Of a stretch of 46,807 nt of DNA, positions 39,508 through 46,807 are shown piece after piece. The translations under genes and the position numbers were made by a program. Numbering within the stretch: position 1 is the stretch's first letter; each line of letters opens with the position of its first letter. Under the pieces are notes generated by a model, which made no database searches, was not told where the DNA came from, and was given only the letters and a program-made list of their open reading frames with translations. The DNA comes from an uncultured Muribaculaceae bacterium (GTDB taxonomy: Bacteria > Bacteroidota > Bacteroidia > Bacteroidales > Muribaculaceae): NCBI GenBank assembly GCA_910579995.1, contig CAJTWH010000024.1, positions 1 to 46,807 on the forward strand, written 5' to 3'.

Positions 39508-40764
39508 TTAGTATAGTTTGCTCTGCTGGAACCACATCTCGTTGAAATTGACTCCGATAGTGATGCTCAGATAGTTCTCCTTGATAAGGGGATTCGGATG
39601 TGCCTGACGGTGCATCCATTCTATGCCAAGGTTTACTGTAGTCTTGAACTCGGGCACGGGGAAGCCGAAACCGGCTGTCACGCCGTACTCGCGGAGCTGA
39701 TTGCCGCGGAGTTTGAGATAATCATCCGACCAATATGCGCCAAGACGATAATTTACGCGTTTGAAATACGAGCCGCGGAAGTCGGGGACATATTGCAGGC
39801 CGAGGGCATATTTGCTGCGGTCGGCATAGCTCTGCATTGATTCGGCGCCTTCTTCGTAGCGGTATTTGGCTTTGCTCCAAGGCTGGTAGGTGTAGTCGAA
39901 CTCTACCATCACACGGCGACCGAACTGATAGTTGACGCCTGCGCCCCATGTTTCGGGCAGAGAGTAATTACCTTTGAGTTTATGCTCGTCGGAGAATTGG
40001 GGCTCTGAGTCGAGAGCGGTGTCGTAGTAAACCGAGCGGCCGGTGCCGAGAAGTGTCTTGCCGGGGCTGTAGGTAAGGCCGAATGTGAGGCGGTCGCCGG
40101 CAACGGGGGCTACCGAATATTGGGCACCGAAGGTCACATGGTAGTCGCGCACCTGCAATTGACGCTGGAAGAGAGCGCTTTGGGTTGACGAAAGGGCGGC
40201 GTAGGTCTCGTTGATGATTGTGCCGAAGAGATATGAAAAGTTGAAGCCTATGGTGAAGCCTTTGAAGGGACGGCCGGCCACACCGAGATAAAGTTCGTTG
40301 AGACTGCCTGAGCCTTGACGGGAGTCAATGCCGTTTTCAATCTGGCTGCCGAAAGAATAGCCCACCGAAGAATAGGGCACAAGGCCTACAGAGCCGCCCA
40401 TGTATTTGCCCAAGGGGAACTGCATAGTCACGTAGTCGAGACCGCCGCCAAACTGGTTGTCTTTCACGCGTGTGCCGTTCTGGTCTTCGTTCTGCCACAT
40501 CATTGTGGCGTCAATGCCCATGTCGAAAAGGAATGTGAGCGAGTCCATGGCGGCATACGAGGCGGGGTTCATGGCGTTGATCTGGCGTCCGGAGTTCATG
40601 GCGTAGCCAACACCGCCCATCGCACGCTGGGTAGAGGTTGCACGGTCGCGGAGTACGCCTAATCCGTAGGCTGAATATGGGGTCATGGTGCCGTTCTGCG
40701 CCACGACAGGAGCAACGGCGATTATTGCCAAGGCAAGAATAAGCGCTATTCTGCTAATTTTCAT
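39508..40764 (-). CDS. outer-membrane beta-barrel protein (FadL/PorV-like)
   Basis: The ATG at 40764 gives 418 residues beginning with a signal peptide (MKISRIALILALAIIAVAPVVAQ). The mature start NGTMTPYSAYGLGVLRDR... MGGVGYAMNSGRQINAMNPASYAAMD resembles the N-terminal hatch of FadL/PorV-type barrels found in Bacteroidetes. Many amphipathic strands follow, ending YLSITIGVNFNEMWFQQSKLY. It overlaps the end of coaX by 11 bases and precedes lptC by 17, a gene order I regard as common in this phylum. The transported molecule is unknown. Confidence 0.85.
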   Translation of the reverse strand: MKISRIALILALAIIAVAPVVAQNGTMTPYSAYGLGVLRDRATSTQRAMGGVGYAMNSGRQINAMNPASYAAMDSLTFLFDMGIDATMMWQNEDQNGTRVKDNQFGGGLDYVTMQFPLGKYMGGSVGLVPYSSVGYSFGSQIENGIDSRQGSGSLNELYLGVAGRPFKGFTIGFNFSYLFGTIINETYAALSSTQSALFQRQLQVRDYHVTFGAQYSVAPVAGDRLTFGLTYSPGKTLLGTGRSVYYDTALDSEPQFSDEHKLKGNYSLPETWGAGVNYQFGRRVMVEFDYTYQPWSKAKYRYEEGAESMQSYADRSKYALGLQYVPDFRGSYFKRVNYRLGAYWSDDYLKLRGNQLREYGVTAGFGFPVPEFKTTVNLGIEWMHRQAHPNPLIKENYLSITIGVNFNEMWFQQSKLY

Positions 40765-41509
40765 CTTTAATAATGCTGTAGAGACCCTTATGCACAAGAT
40801 AGGGGTCGTGGATATAGTCGAATGTGAGAATGTTCTCGTTTACAAGCAATTCGGCGCTGCCACCGGTGAGCACAGCCAATGCCTTGTGGCCGGCTGCGGC
40901 ATGGTAGTAGGCAAGCTCGGCGGCGATTCCACGCACGGCGCCGCTGCGCATGGCTTCGGCCGTTGTCTGTCCCCACAGGGGCACATCGCCGCCTTGGGCC
41001 GACACTGCCGGCAGGGCGTCGGTAAATGCCGCGAGAGCACGCAGGCGAAGGTCGAGACCGGGGGCTATGTTGCCGCCGACATAGCGGTCGCCCTCAACGA
41101 ATTCGTAAGTGACGGCGGTGCCGATGTCCGACACGAGCAGCGGGCGGTTGTGACCGGCGAGATATCTCGCGCCAAGCACTACGGCCACACGGTCGGCCCC
41201 GAGGGTGTCGGGCGTACGGTAGGCGATGGTGATGGGCATTGGGGTGTGCGCGGTAAGCTCTATCACCCGCGGCGACAGGCCTTCGAGCGAGGCGGCGTCG
41301 TCGGCATGCTCGGAAGCCACCACCGTACACCAGCAGATGGCCTCGAAATGCTCGCCGGGCTCGAGGAGACGCTGCTCCATGGCGCGCACCAAATCGCCGG
41401 CAGGCAGGCTCTCATCGCCCTTGAGGGTATCGAGAAGCTGTCCGTCGATGCTCCACGCGGCGGCCTTGATGGCCGTATTGCCACGGTCTATGGTGAGTTT
41501 GGCTCGCAT
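40754..41509 (-). CDS. coaX: type III pantothenate kinase
   Basis: CoaX phosphorylates pantothenate in the first step of coenzyme A synthesis. It is 251 residues. The ASKHA-fold motifs are present: Asp8 in LTIDRGNTAIK, the catalytic Asp106 in DTLGADRVAV, and Asp128 in VSDIGTAVTYEF, followed by GGNIAPGLDLRLRAL. The ATG at 41509 lies about 8 bp from a -7 element (41517-41524), so the transcript has almost no leader. The 3' end overlaps the next gene by 11 bases. It heads the four-gene operon down to 37472. Confidence 0.95.
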   Translation of the reverse strand: MRAKLTIDRGNTAIKAAAWSIDGQLLDTLKGDESLPAGDLVRAMEQRLLEPGEHFEAICWCTVVASEHADDAASLEGLSPRVIELTAHTPMPITIAYRTPDTLGADRVAVVLGARYLAGHNRPLLVSDIGTAVTYEFVEGDRYVGGNIAPGLDLRLRALAAFTDALPAVSAQGGDVPLWGQTTAEAMRSGAVRGIAAELAYYHAAAGHKALAVLTGGSAELLVNENILTFDYIHDPYLVHKGLYSIIKDEN

Positions 41510-41516
41510 AATGTGG

Positions 41517-41524
41517 CAAAATTA
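41517..41524 (-). promoter_or_regulatory. coaX operon promoter -7 element
   Basis: The minus strand reads TAATTTTG. The -33 region shows only a TTG at a short distance. The start site would lie about four bases before the coaX ATG. Confidence 0.5.
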
Positions 41525-41568
41525 CAAAATCGCGCGCAATTGAGGGCTATATTAGCAATTATATTTTG

Positions 41569-42816
41569 TTAAAATTGCATGTTTTGCCGTGCGAAGGTGA
41601 TTCTGAATGTTGTCAGGCGGCTCGCGGAGTCGCTTGTGAGTGTGAATGTTGCCTTGTGGGAGCGCAGGATGTCGGCCACGAGCATGAGCCCGAGGCCGCG
41701 GTCGGGGCGCTTGGTGGAGAAAAATGGCGTGAAGAGCCGCCGGGCGTTGGCTTCGCTTATTCCGGCGCCGTTGTCGATGATTTCGATGCCTTGTGTGTCG
41801 GTGCGGATTGTGATAAGGCCGGAGGGCTTGGAAGCTATGCTCTCGGCCGAGTTCTTGACAATGTTGACCATCACGCGCTCCATGAGCATGACGTCGATAT
41901 TGGCAAAGAGGCGGAAGTCGGGTGCCGGCTCAATGCGCAGTTCTATGTTGTCGGGCAAAGCCGCAGCAAGGCTTGGCCTCAGGCTTTCGAGCCACTCGCC
42001 TACATTTGTAAGCACGGGCTCGGGGGCGGGGAGCTTGACAATGTCGGCGTAGGAGCGCACGAATCTCACCAGATTGTCGCAGCTCTTGCAGCTGCCTTCT
42101 ACGGCGGCGGCCGTCATGGCGTCGGTGCCGGGAAGCTCGGCAAGGGTGGAGAGGACCGACATCACGCTGCCCATAGTGTTGTTCACCTCGTGGCTGATGG
42201 TGCGGATTGTCTTGTTGAAAAGCTGCTTTTCGGCCTCGACAATCTCATCGGTAATGCGCTCGGCGATATAGAATGTGCGCCGGAAACCGGAGTCCATAAA
42301 CCATAGCCGAGAGCAACGTATGATATGCGAGCCCGAGAGCCTGAGAGTGACCGACTCGCCGGGGGCAAGAGCCTCGACTGAGGCAAGCACGTTGTCGTCG
42401 ACAAGCGAGGTCCATGCGTTGTTGCTCTCCACGATATTGCCCTTGAAGTCGCACACGGCGATACCTGTCGGCGACACGGCGATGAGGTGCGAGAGAAATC
42501 GCTCCTGCTCGCGGGCCTTGAGGCGCTCGGTCTTCATGGCCTCCATCATGCCGTTGAACATTTCCACCACCTTGTCGGCGTCAGGCTGTCCCACCCGCCT
42601 GAGTTTGCTGCTGAAATCCTGCGCGCGGAGAAGATAGATTCCGTTCTGCACCGCTGCAAGGGGTTTCGATGTCGAGAGGTAGCCTGCTATCGCCGATAAA
42701 GCGGCCACGACAGCTGCCGCTGCGGTATATAGGCGCGGAACGCTGAAATACAGGCCTGCGACTATGGCGGCAAGCGACAAGAGGGTAAGGGCAAGGAATA
42801 TTCTGCAGCGTATCAT
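41569..42816 (-). CDS. sensor histidine kinase (NtrB-like)
   Basis: The product has about 415 residues. Two membrane helices near the N-terminus (ALTLLSLAAIVAGLYFSV and AAAAVVAALSAIAGY) enclose almost no periplasmic loop, so it probably senses in the membrane or cytoplasm. A linker and PAS domain follow (LSHLIAVSPTGIAVCDFKGNIVESNNAW). The dimerisation helix carries phospho-His210 in TISHEVNNTMG, and the ATPase part includes MVNIVKNSAESIASKPSG, IIDNGAGIS and FFSTKRPDRGLGLMLVADIL. The ATG at 42816 (or GTG at 42819) overlaps the regulator's stop, so kinase and regulator are coupled. It ends the two-component unit. Confidence 0.93.
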   Translation of the reverse strand: MIRCRIFLALTLLSLAAIVAGLYFSVPRLYTAAAAVVAALSAIAGYLSTSKPLAAVQNGIYLLRAQDFSSKLRRVGQPDADKVVEMFNGMMEAMKTERLKAREQERFLSHLIAVSPTGIAVCDFKGNIVESNNAWTSLVDDNVLASVEALAPGESVTLRLSGSHIIRCSRLWFMDSGFRRTFYIAERITDEIVEAEKQLFNKTIRTISHEVNNTMGSVMSVLSTLAELPGTDAMTAAAVEGSCKSCDNLVRFVRSYADIVKLPAPEPVLTNVGEWLESLRPSLAAALPDNIELRIEPAPDFRLFANIDVMLMERVMVNIVKNSAESIASKPSGLITIRTDTQGIEIIDNGAGISEANARRLFTPFFSTKRPDRGLGLMLVADILRSHKATFTLTSDSASRLTTFRITFARQNMQF

Positions 42817-43349
42817 CACAATCCGAATTTTTCAAGACGCCGGTAGAGCGACTGGCGCGTAATGCCGAGTTGCTGCGCGGCTTTGGCCACATTGCCCTCG
42901 CAGCGACGCATGGCCTCGATGATGGCTTTGCGCTCTACGTCGTCGAGGGTGTCGATACGCTCTGCCTCCTGTCGTGCTTCTTCAGCGCCGGCAAGGGCGC
43001 CGCGGATCTTGGCGATGAGGTCTTTGTTGTTCCACGGCTTGGTGATGTAGTCGCCGGCACCGAGGCTCATAGCTTCTACGGCCATTGGCACCGTGCCCCA
43101 TGCAGTAATCAGTATCACGGGCATGTCGGGGCGCAGTATGCGCACCTTGCGCAGCATTTCAATTCCTTGCCGGCCGGTGCTTGAGAGCGTAAGGTTCATG
43201 TCGAGAATGAGCAGCGATACCTTGGGGTCGCGCACGGCCTGCAAGGTTTCTTCTTCATTGCCCACGGCAAGACTTTCTAAGCCGGCATGCTTCAATGCCA
43301 GGCCTATCGAAAGTCTTACTGCGTTGTCGTCGTCTGCTATGAGTATCAT
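42816..43349 (-). CDS. response regulator with receiver and Fis-type HTH, no AAA+ domain
   Basis: The product has 177 residues from the ATG at 43349. The receiver domain (1-120) has the acidic pocket ADDDN near residues 6-10, phospho-acceptor Asp51 in LLILDMNL, Thr83 in LITAWG and Lys105 in YITKPW. The C-terminal 40 residues are a Fis-type helix-turn-helix (KAIIEAMRRCEGNVAKAAQQLGITRQSLYRRLEKFGL) like that of NtrC. The sigma-54-activating AAA+ domain is absent, so it resembles the RegA/ActR/PrrA type and should act with the normal sigma factor. It is encoded just ahead of its kinase. The promoter at 43357-43386 lies at the very end of the ABC permease gene. Confidence 0.93.
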   Translation of the reverse strand: MILIADDDNAVRLSIGLALKHAGLESLAVGNEEETLQAVRDPKVSLLILDMNLTLSSTGRQGIEMLRKVRILRPDMPVILITAWGTVPMAVEAMSLGAGDYITKPWNNKDLIAKIRGALAGAEEARQEAERIDTLDDVERKAIIEAMRRCEGNVAKAAQQLGITRQSLYRRLEKFGL

Positions 43350-43356
43350 CACTATG

Positions 43357-43386
43357 CAAATGTAGTGATTTTTATTGGTCTGACAA
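43357..43386 (-). promoter_or_regulatory. two-component system promoter
   Basis: The minus strand carries TTG (plus 43384-43386, CAA) and TACATTTG (plus 43357-43364, CAAATGTA) 19 bp apart. The box overlaps the last bases of the permease gene and predicts a leader of about four bases. Confidence 0.55.
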
Positions 43387-44625
43387 GGCGTAGGCCGGGT
43401 CTACTTTTACTGCCTTGCGGGCTGGTGCCCATATTCCGGCGATTATCAAGAGCGCCATCACTACCGTCGCCCCGACTGCACCGGCGATATATATGCTGGG
43501 GCTGACCTCGATGTCAAGCAACTGTGAATGAAGCTCACTGCGAAGCAGATAGGCGGTAAACGGCACTGACAATACTGCGGCAATGACAAGCAATACCAAG
43601 CCTTCGCCGATAAAGCGGCGGAAGATGTCGCTGTCGGTGGCGCCGCTTACCTTGCGGATGGCTATCTCGCCGGCGCGTTGCTGCGTGCGGAACCAGAATG
43701 TGCCCAAGAAGCCAAGAAATATCACAAGCAGCAGGAAAAAGGCACTCGTGGTGGTATTGCGGATCATCTGGTTGGCTTCGAGATTTACTCTCTCCCGCAT
43801 GGTTTCGAGGCTCACAACTTTGTAAAGCGACACGTTGCCGAATTGTCGGCGACCGCTTTCGATTGATTCCTCAAACTTATCGGCCATTCCCGGCTTGACG
43901 CGTATCATTAAATTTTCATAGTACTTACCGGGAGTAAGGCCATGATACATCACAGTTGCCTTTACCGGTTCGTAATCACTGCGGCGTATCGTGCTTGCCA
44001 CGCCTCCGACATGATAATATACTGTGTCGCCGAAGCCAATGAAAACATTTTTGCCTACAATTTCATTCGGATCAATCTCATCAGGGTTCCACATATACCG
44101 GCGCTCTCCCGCTCCAAGCAATATTTCGCCTCGCTCAAGAATTTGGGCAAGCTGGTCGGGTGTTTCGCCATTGGCGCCCTCCATGCGCATTATGCGTATC
44201 TGTTCCGGCGACAATTCCCGGCGGTTGATTGAAATCATGTATGTAGTGTCTTCATCTTCTATACATAGTGTATTACCATGGTATCCAAGCGAATATGGAG
44301 TGCTGTTACTTCCGGCGACTCCGGCGCTCTCCACGTATGGATTATTGCGCAACTCGGCAAGGAGCATTTCAAAATCGCTGAATTTGGATGAGTTGCCCGT
44401 ATACGGAGTATATTCGGGTGAGTCTTCATCTATCAACTCAGTATAGCCCATATAAGTATCAGCCACATCGTAGCCTTTAGGAGCGCTGTGCAGTTCGTAG
44501 ATTTGAAACAGTATGCCGAAGAGAAATTGCATTACCACAAGGACTATCAGCAGCTCAATTACAAGCCATACGTTTGTGCGCCACTCTGTGAGCATTTGCG
44601 CTATAAGTTTTCTTTTCATAATCAT
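43372..44625 (-). CDS. MacB/FtsX-type ABC transporter permease
   Basis: The 417-residue protein has one N-terminal helix (NVWLVIELLIVLVVMQFLFGILF), then a large periplasmic domain of about 250 residues with the MacB_PCD-like region. The C-terminal FtsX domain has three helices and includes GLLGTFWFRTQQRAGEIAIRKVSGATDSDIFRRF-type sequence. The ending is GIWAPARKAVKVDPAYALSDQ, which is typical of the family. The ATG at 44625 overlaps the stop of the other permease (ATGA). It forms an exporter with the second permease and the ATPase upstream. The substrate is unknown; antimicrobial peptides, lipoproteins or lipids are known for relatives. Confidence 0.9.
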   Translation of the reverse strand: MIMKRKLIAQMLTEWRTNVWLVIELLIVLVVMQFLFGILFQIYELHSAPKGYDVADTYMGYTELIDEDSPEYTPYTGNSSKFSDFEMLLAELRNNPYVESAGVAGSNSTPYSLGYHGNTLCIEDEDTTYMISINRRELSPEQIRIMRMEGANGETPDQLAQILERGEILLGAGERRYMWNPDEIDPNEIVGKNVFIGFGDTVYYHVGGVASTIRRSDYEPVKATVMYHGLTPGKYYENLMIRVKPGMADKFEESIESGRRQFGNVSLYKVVSLETMRERVNLEANQMIRNTTTSAFFLLLVIFLGFLGTFWFRTQQRAGEIAIRKVSGATDSDIFRRFIGEGLVLLVIAAVLSVPFTAYLLRSELHSQLLDIEVSPSIYIAGAVGATVVMALLIIAGIWAPARKAVKVDPAYALSDQ

Positions 44626-45899
44626 TTGGTATTGATGGCTTCAACCGGATCTATGCGTGCGGCCTGCCATGCCGGTATCGACGCACTGATGATATTGAGT
44701 ACAAAACAGATAAGGAGCGCCGACAGCACCGTTCCCCAGTTGAGAAGCGCGCTTAGAGCCGGACGCAGGTTCTGACCTACGTTTTCGTAATTTTCATAAA
44801 GTCCTGTGTAGGTTGCTGCGAAAATTATTCCGGCCACAAGCCCGATTACGCCTCCGATGGCCGTGACGAGGAAATTCTCTCCGACAATCTCAGCTACGAT
44901 ACGCATACGCGTACATCCGTAGGCCCGCCGCACACCTATCTCGTTGACACGTCGGCGAAGACGGCTGTGGAGCATGCCGCTCAAATTAATTGCCGGCACA
45001 ATCAGTAGAATAGCATAAAACATCCATCGCAAGAGGCGGAGGTGCTCGGTTGTTGGAGTCGTATTTGAATAAATCTGTCCTGCGGCCATTACTTCTTGAG
45101 AATATGGCTGCTCATGATAGATAGGTTTCAGTTGCTCCGCCTCGAGCTTTGTTTCAAGGACGCCATAGCGGCCTTTGACCTGTCGGCGGATATCTTCGAA
45201 ATCAACACCGTCTTTTATCAGCAAGGCTGCTGAATACTGCCCCATTATATCTCCATGCCAATTTGGTTTCGCCGGGTCATTGGGGCCTGTCACTCTGAAT
45301 AGTTCACCGGATCCTGTTGTGGCAAGAGGTGAGCTGTCCGCCACGACTCCGACAACTCTATACTCATGATGGTCTACTATTATTGTTGAATTGACGCAAT
45401 CAGTTCTTCCAAAAGCTCGTCGGGCGGTTGACTCCGAGAGTATCACCACCGGCAGTAGTGACTGCGACTCCGCTTCGGTAAAAAACCTTCCTTCAATCAA
45501 TTTATGATCGAAAATATTGAAGAAATTATGATCAACAAACCGTCCCAAGACTTCAATTACCTTTGAGGTTGAGCCCTTGACTTTCATTGGCTCCGTCTCT
45601 TTACAGAAATAAGAAACGGTTTCAACGCCATCAATACTGTCATATAGAATTCTGGCGCTTTCAAAACTTAATTCGCTCGACATAGAACTTCCCTTGTCGA
45701 AGCTCTCAACATGCAAATTCATCCCTACCAACAATCTGTCGCGGCAGCTCTCAGGGGGATAAGGTGCTACGCTTACTCTCTGCATCATCACCACCACCAT
45801 GATAAGAAATATCGAGATGGCTGTTGCCAAGAGAGTCACCCAGCCGATTACAGGCTGCGTGCGCAGGTCATAAAATATCTGAATCAGTTTTTCTTTCAT
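44622..45899 (-). CDS. MacB/FtsX-type ABC transporter permease
   Basis: I prefer the ATG at 45899 (MKEKLIQIFYDLRTQP), giving 425 residues, although a GTG at 45908 overlaps the ATPase stop. There is one N-terminal helix (GWVTLLATAISIFLIMVVVMM), a long periplasmic domain with ILSESTARRAFG and VVGVVADSSPL, and a C-terminal FtsX domain (LHSRLRRRVNEIGVRRAYGCTRMRIVAEIVGENFLVTAIGGVIGLVAG). It ends IPAWQAARIDPVEAINTK. It is the partner of the next permease. The two differ enough to form a heterodimer. Confidence 0.9.
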   Translation of the reverse strand: MKEKLIQIFYDLRTQPVIGWVTLLATAISIFLIMVVVMMQRVSVAPYPPESCRDRLLVGMNLHVESFDKGSSMSSELSFESARILYDSIDGVETVSYFCKETEPMKVKGSTSKVIEVLGRFVDHNFFNIFDHKLIEGRFFTEAESQSLLPVVILSESTARRAFGRTDCVNSTIIVDHHEYRVVGVVADSSPLATTGSGELFRVTGPNDPAKPNWHGDIMGQYSAALLIKDGVDFEDIRRQVKGRYGVLETKLEAEQLKPIYHEQPYSQEVMAAGQIYSNTTPTTEHLRLLRWMFYAILLIVPAINLSGMLHSRLRRRVNEIGVRRAYGCTRMRIVAEIVGENFLVTAIGGVIGLVAGIIFAATYTGLYENYENVGQNLRPALSALLNWGTVLSALLICFVLNIISASIPAWQAARIDPVEAINTK

Positions 45900-45904
45900 A
45901 GCGC

Positions 45905-46579
45905 TCACCCTATTATCCTGCCATCGAAGAAGCGCACTATGCGGTCGGTCTCAGCGGCCTGAGCCTCATTGTGAGTCACCATCACGATGGTTGTTCCGTC
46001 TTCCTTATTCAATTTATGCAGCAATGCCATAACCTCGGCTCCCATCTTGCTGTCGAGATTGCCGGTAGGTTCGTCGGCAAGCACTATCGACGGCTGCCCT
46101 ACTATCGCACGCGCAATAGCCACGCGCTGGCATTGACCGCCCGAGAGCTGGGCAGGCAGATGTTTGATACGGTGCGACATCTCAAGGCGCTCAAGCACGG
46201 CCTCTACCCTCTCCTTGCGCTCCCGTGAGGAAAGACCGCCGCGATACACCAACGGCAACTCCACATTTGCTGCCACCGTAAGCGAAGGAATGAGATGGAA
46301 ACTCTGGAATACGAAGCCGATATTGCGGTTTCGGAAATGCGACAAGGCCGTGTCGGCCATCTTGCTGCAGTCGGTGTCGGAGATCATGACGCTGCCCGTA
46401 GTCGGCTTACTGAGCAGACCGATGATATTGAGAAGTGTAGACTTACCGCAGCCGCTCGGCCCCATGATAGAGACAAACTCGCCCCGGTTGACATCTAGAT
46501 TGACATTTTCCAAGGCTGTAGTCTCAATCTCCTTGGTGCGAAACACCTTGCTGATTTGATTCAATGAAATTAACGACAT
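45905..46579 (-). CDS. ABC transporter ATP-binding protein (MacB/LolD type)
   Basis: The ATG at 46579 gives 224 residues. Walker A GPSGCGKST is at 40-48, Q-loop in FVFQSFHLIPSLTV, signature LSGGQ at 145-149, Walker B with IVLADEPTGNLD at 165-176, and the switch His in VMVTHNEAQA. The GLLSKPTTG segment and overall length match the LolD/MacB group. It is the first gene of the exporter operon. The upstream promoter at 46585-46615 would give a transcript starting at or within two bases of the ATG. The two permeases and then the two-component genes follow in the same direction. Confidence 0.95.
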   Translation of the reverse strand: MSLISLNQISKVFRTKEIETTALENVNLDVNRGEFVSIMGPSGCGKSTLLNIIGLLSKPTTGSVMISDTDCSKMADTALSHFRNRNIGFVFQSFHLIPSLTVAANVELPLVYRGGLSSRERKERVEAVLERLEMSHRIKHLPAQLSGGQCQRVAIARAIVGQPSIVLADEPTGNLDSKMGAEVMALLHKLNKEDGTTIVMVTHNEAQAAETDRIVRFFDGRIIG

Positions 46580-46584
46580 AATAA

Positions 46585-46615
46585 CAAATTTAAAACACCC
46601 CAAAATAACATCAAA
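46585..46615 (-). promoter_or_regulatory. ABC exporter operon promoter
   Basis: The minus strand carries TTTG (plus 46612-46615) and TAAATTTG (plus 46585-46592) 19 bp apart, a full match. It is placed so close to the ATG that a leaderless message is predicted. Confidence 0.65.
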
Positions 46616-46751
46616 AACAAATAAAAATCAAGCCCCACTGAAAATCAAGTAATTAGAGAGCTGCAAGTGTCCAAAATCGTACAAGAAGCAAGAGTAAATC
46701 AGCTAAGATAGCTATAATAGATAAAATAGCTAACCACCGGCAACTGTAAGC

Positions 46752-46786
46752 AAAAAAAAGCCCCGGAGGCGTGTGCCTTCGGGGCT
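46752..46786 (-). terminator. terminator of a minus-strand gene beyond the window
   Basis: AGCCCCGGAGGC (46759-46770) and GCCTTCGGGGCT (46775-46786) pair with one wobble. On the minus strand the stem is followed by eight T (plus-strand A tract 46752-46759). A minus-strand TAA at 46799-46801 could be that gene's stop. Confidence 0.85.
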
Positions 46787-46807
46787 GAGAGGGGGCGGTT
46801 ACCTACT

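Noticed and set aside
46670..46735. Repeated ATAGCT/GATA motifs upstream of the exporter operon
   Set aside because: Copies are short, irregular and in AT-rich sequence; no consistent unit or spacing.

Overview
The window looks like chromosome of a gut-type member of the Bacteroidales, most likely close to the Muribaculaceae (inference, not a database match). The evidence is: many copies of the Bacteroidetes promoter (TTTG, about 20 bp, TAnnTTTG); start sites mostly without a clear Shine-Dalgarno sequence; signal peptides ending in GAQ or SAQ; C-terminal sorting-like tails of the type IX secretion kind; and Bacteroidetes gene sets such as coaX-OMP-lptC-CNNM. Most of the window is housekeeping sequence with moderate to high GC. 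Two stretches (about 400-1700 and 8600-10000) are visibly AT-rich and look acquired.

Layout. 1-1955: relics of a conjugative-element methylase/helicase gene, split by a minus-strand cassette that holds a truncated transglutaminase-like secreted protein, the C-terminal end of a probable polymorphic toxin and a small membrane protein that could be its immunity partner. 2191-2466: rpsO. 2672-3862: acyltransferase. 4060-8417: carAB, with a promoter and a strong terminator. 8573-12413: an accessory transcription unit encoding a PD-(D/E)XK nuclease-like protein, a metallophosphoesterase, the RNA ligase RtcB and the release-factor homologue PrfH. This is the best candidate for an under-described system. 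RtcB with PrfH is known as a ribosome rescue and repair pair; the two upstream genes may extend it.

12506-15793: secreted rhamnogalacturonan-lyase-like enzyme. 15971-19408: large secreted multidomain protein with a sorting-like tail. 19519-21257: umuDC. 21463-22971: AlbA_2/ATPase regulator with an in-frame 12-bp tandem repeat. 22972-23400: AT-rich spacer with two promoter matches and a candidate small RNA. 23387-24648: ECF sigma factor with two small membrane proteins.

24805-31192: a uronate (ketodeoxygluconate) catabolic operon on the minus strand: gltD-like, kduD, a galactitol-type PTS EIIC without its partners, kdgK, eda, and a kduI that carries a signal peptide. Unsaturated uronates released by pectin-type lyases such as the one at 12506-15793 would be converted by KduI and KduD to 2-keto-3-deoxygluconate, phosphorylated by KdgK and split by Eda to pyruvate and glyceraldehyde-3-phosphate.

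31436-33544: recD2. 33602-34381: secreted M48 protease. 34529-37345: two related secreted proteins plus a small outer-membrane barrel. 37472-41509: coaX, OMP, lptC and a CNNM/CBS protein. 41569-43349: histidine kinase plus a short NtrC-like regulator that lacks an AAA+ domain. 43372-46579: a MacB/FtsX-type ABC exporter operon. The end of the window holds the terminator of a further minus-strand gene that lies outside. I saw no tRNA, rRNA, CRISPR array or intact insertion sequence.
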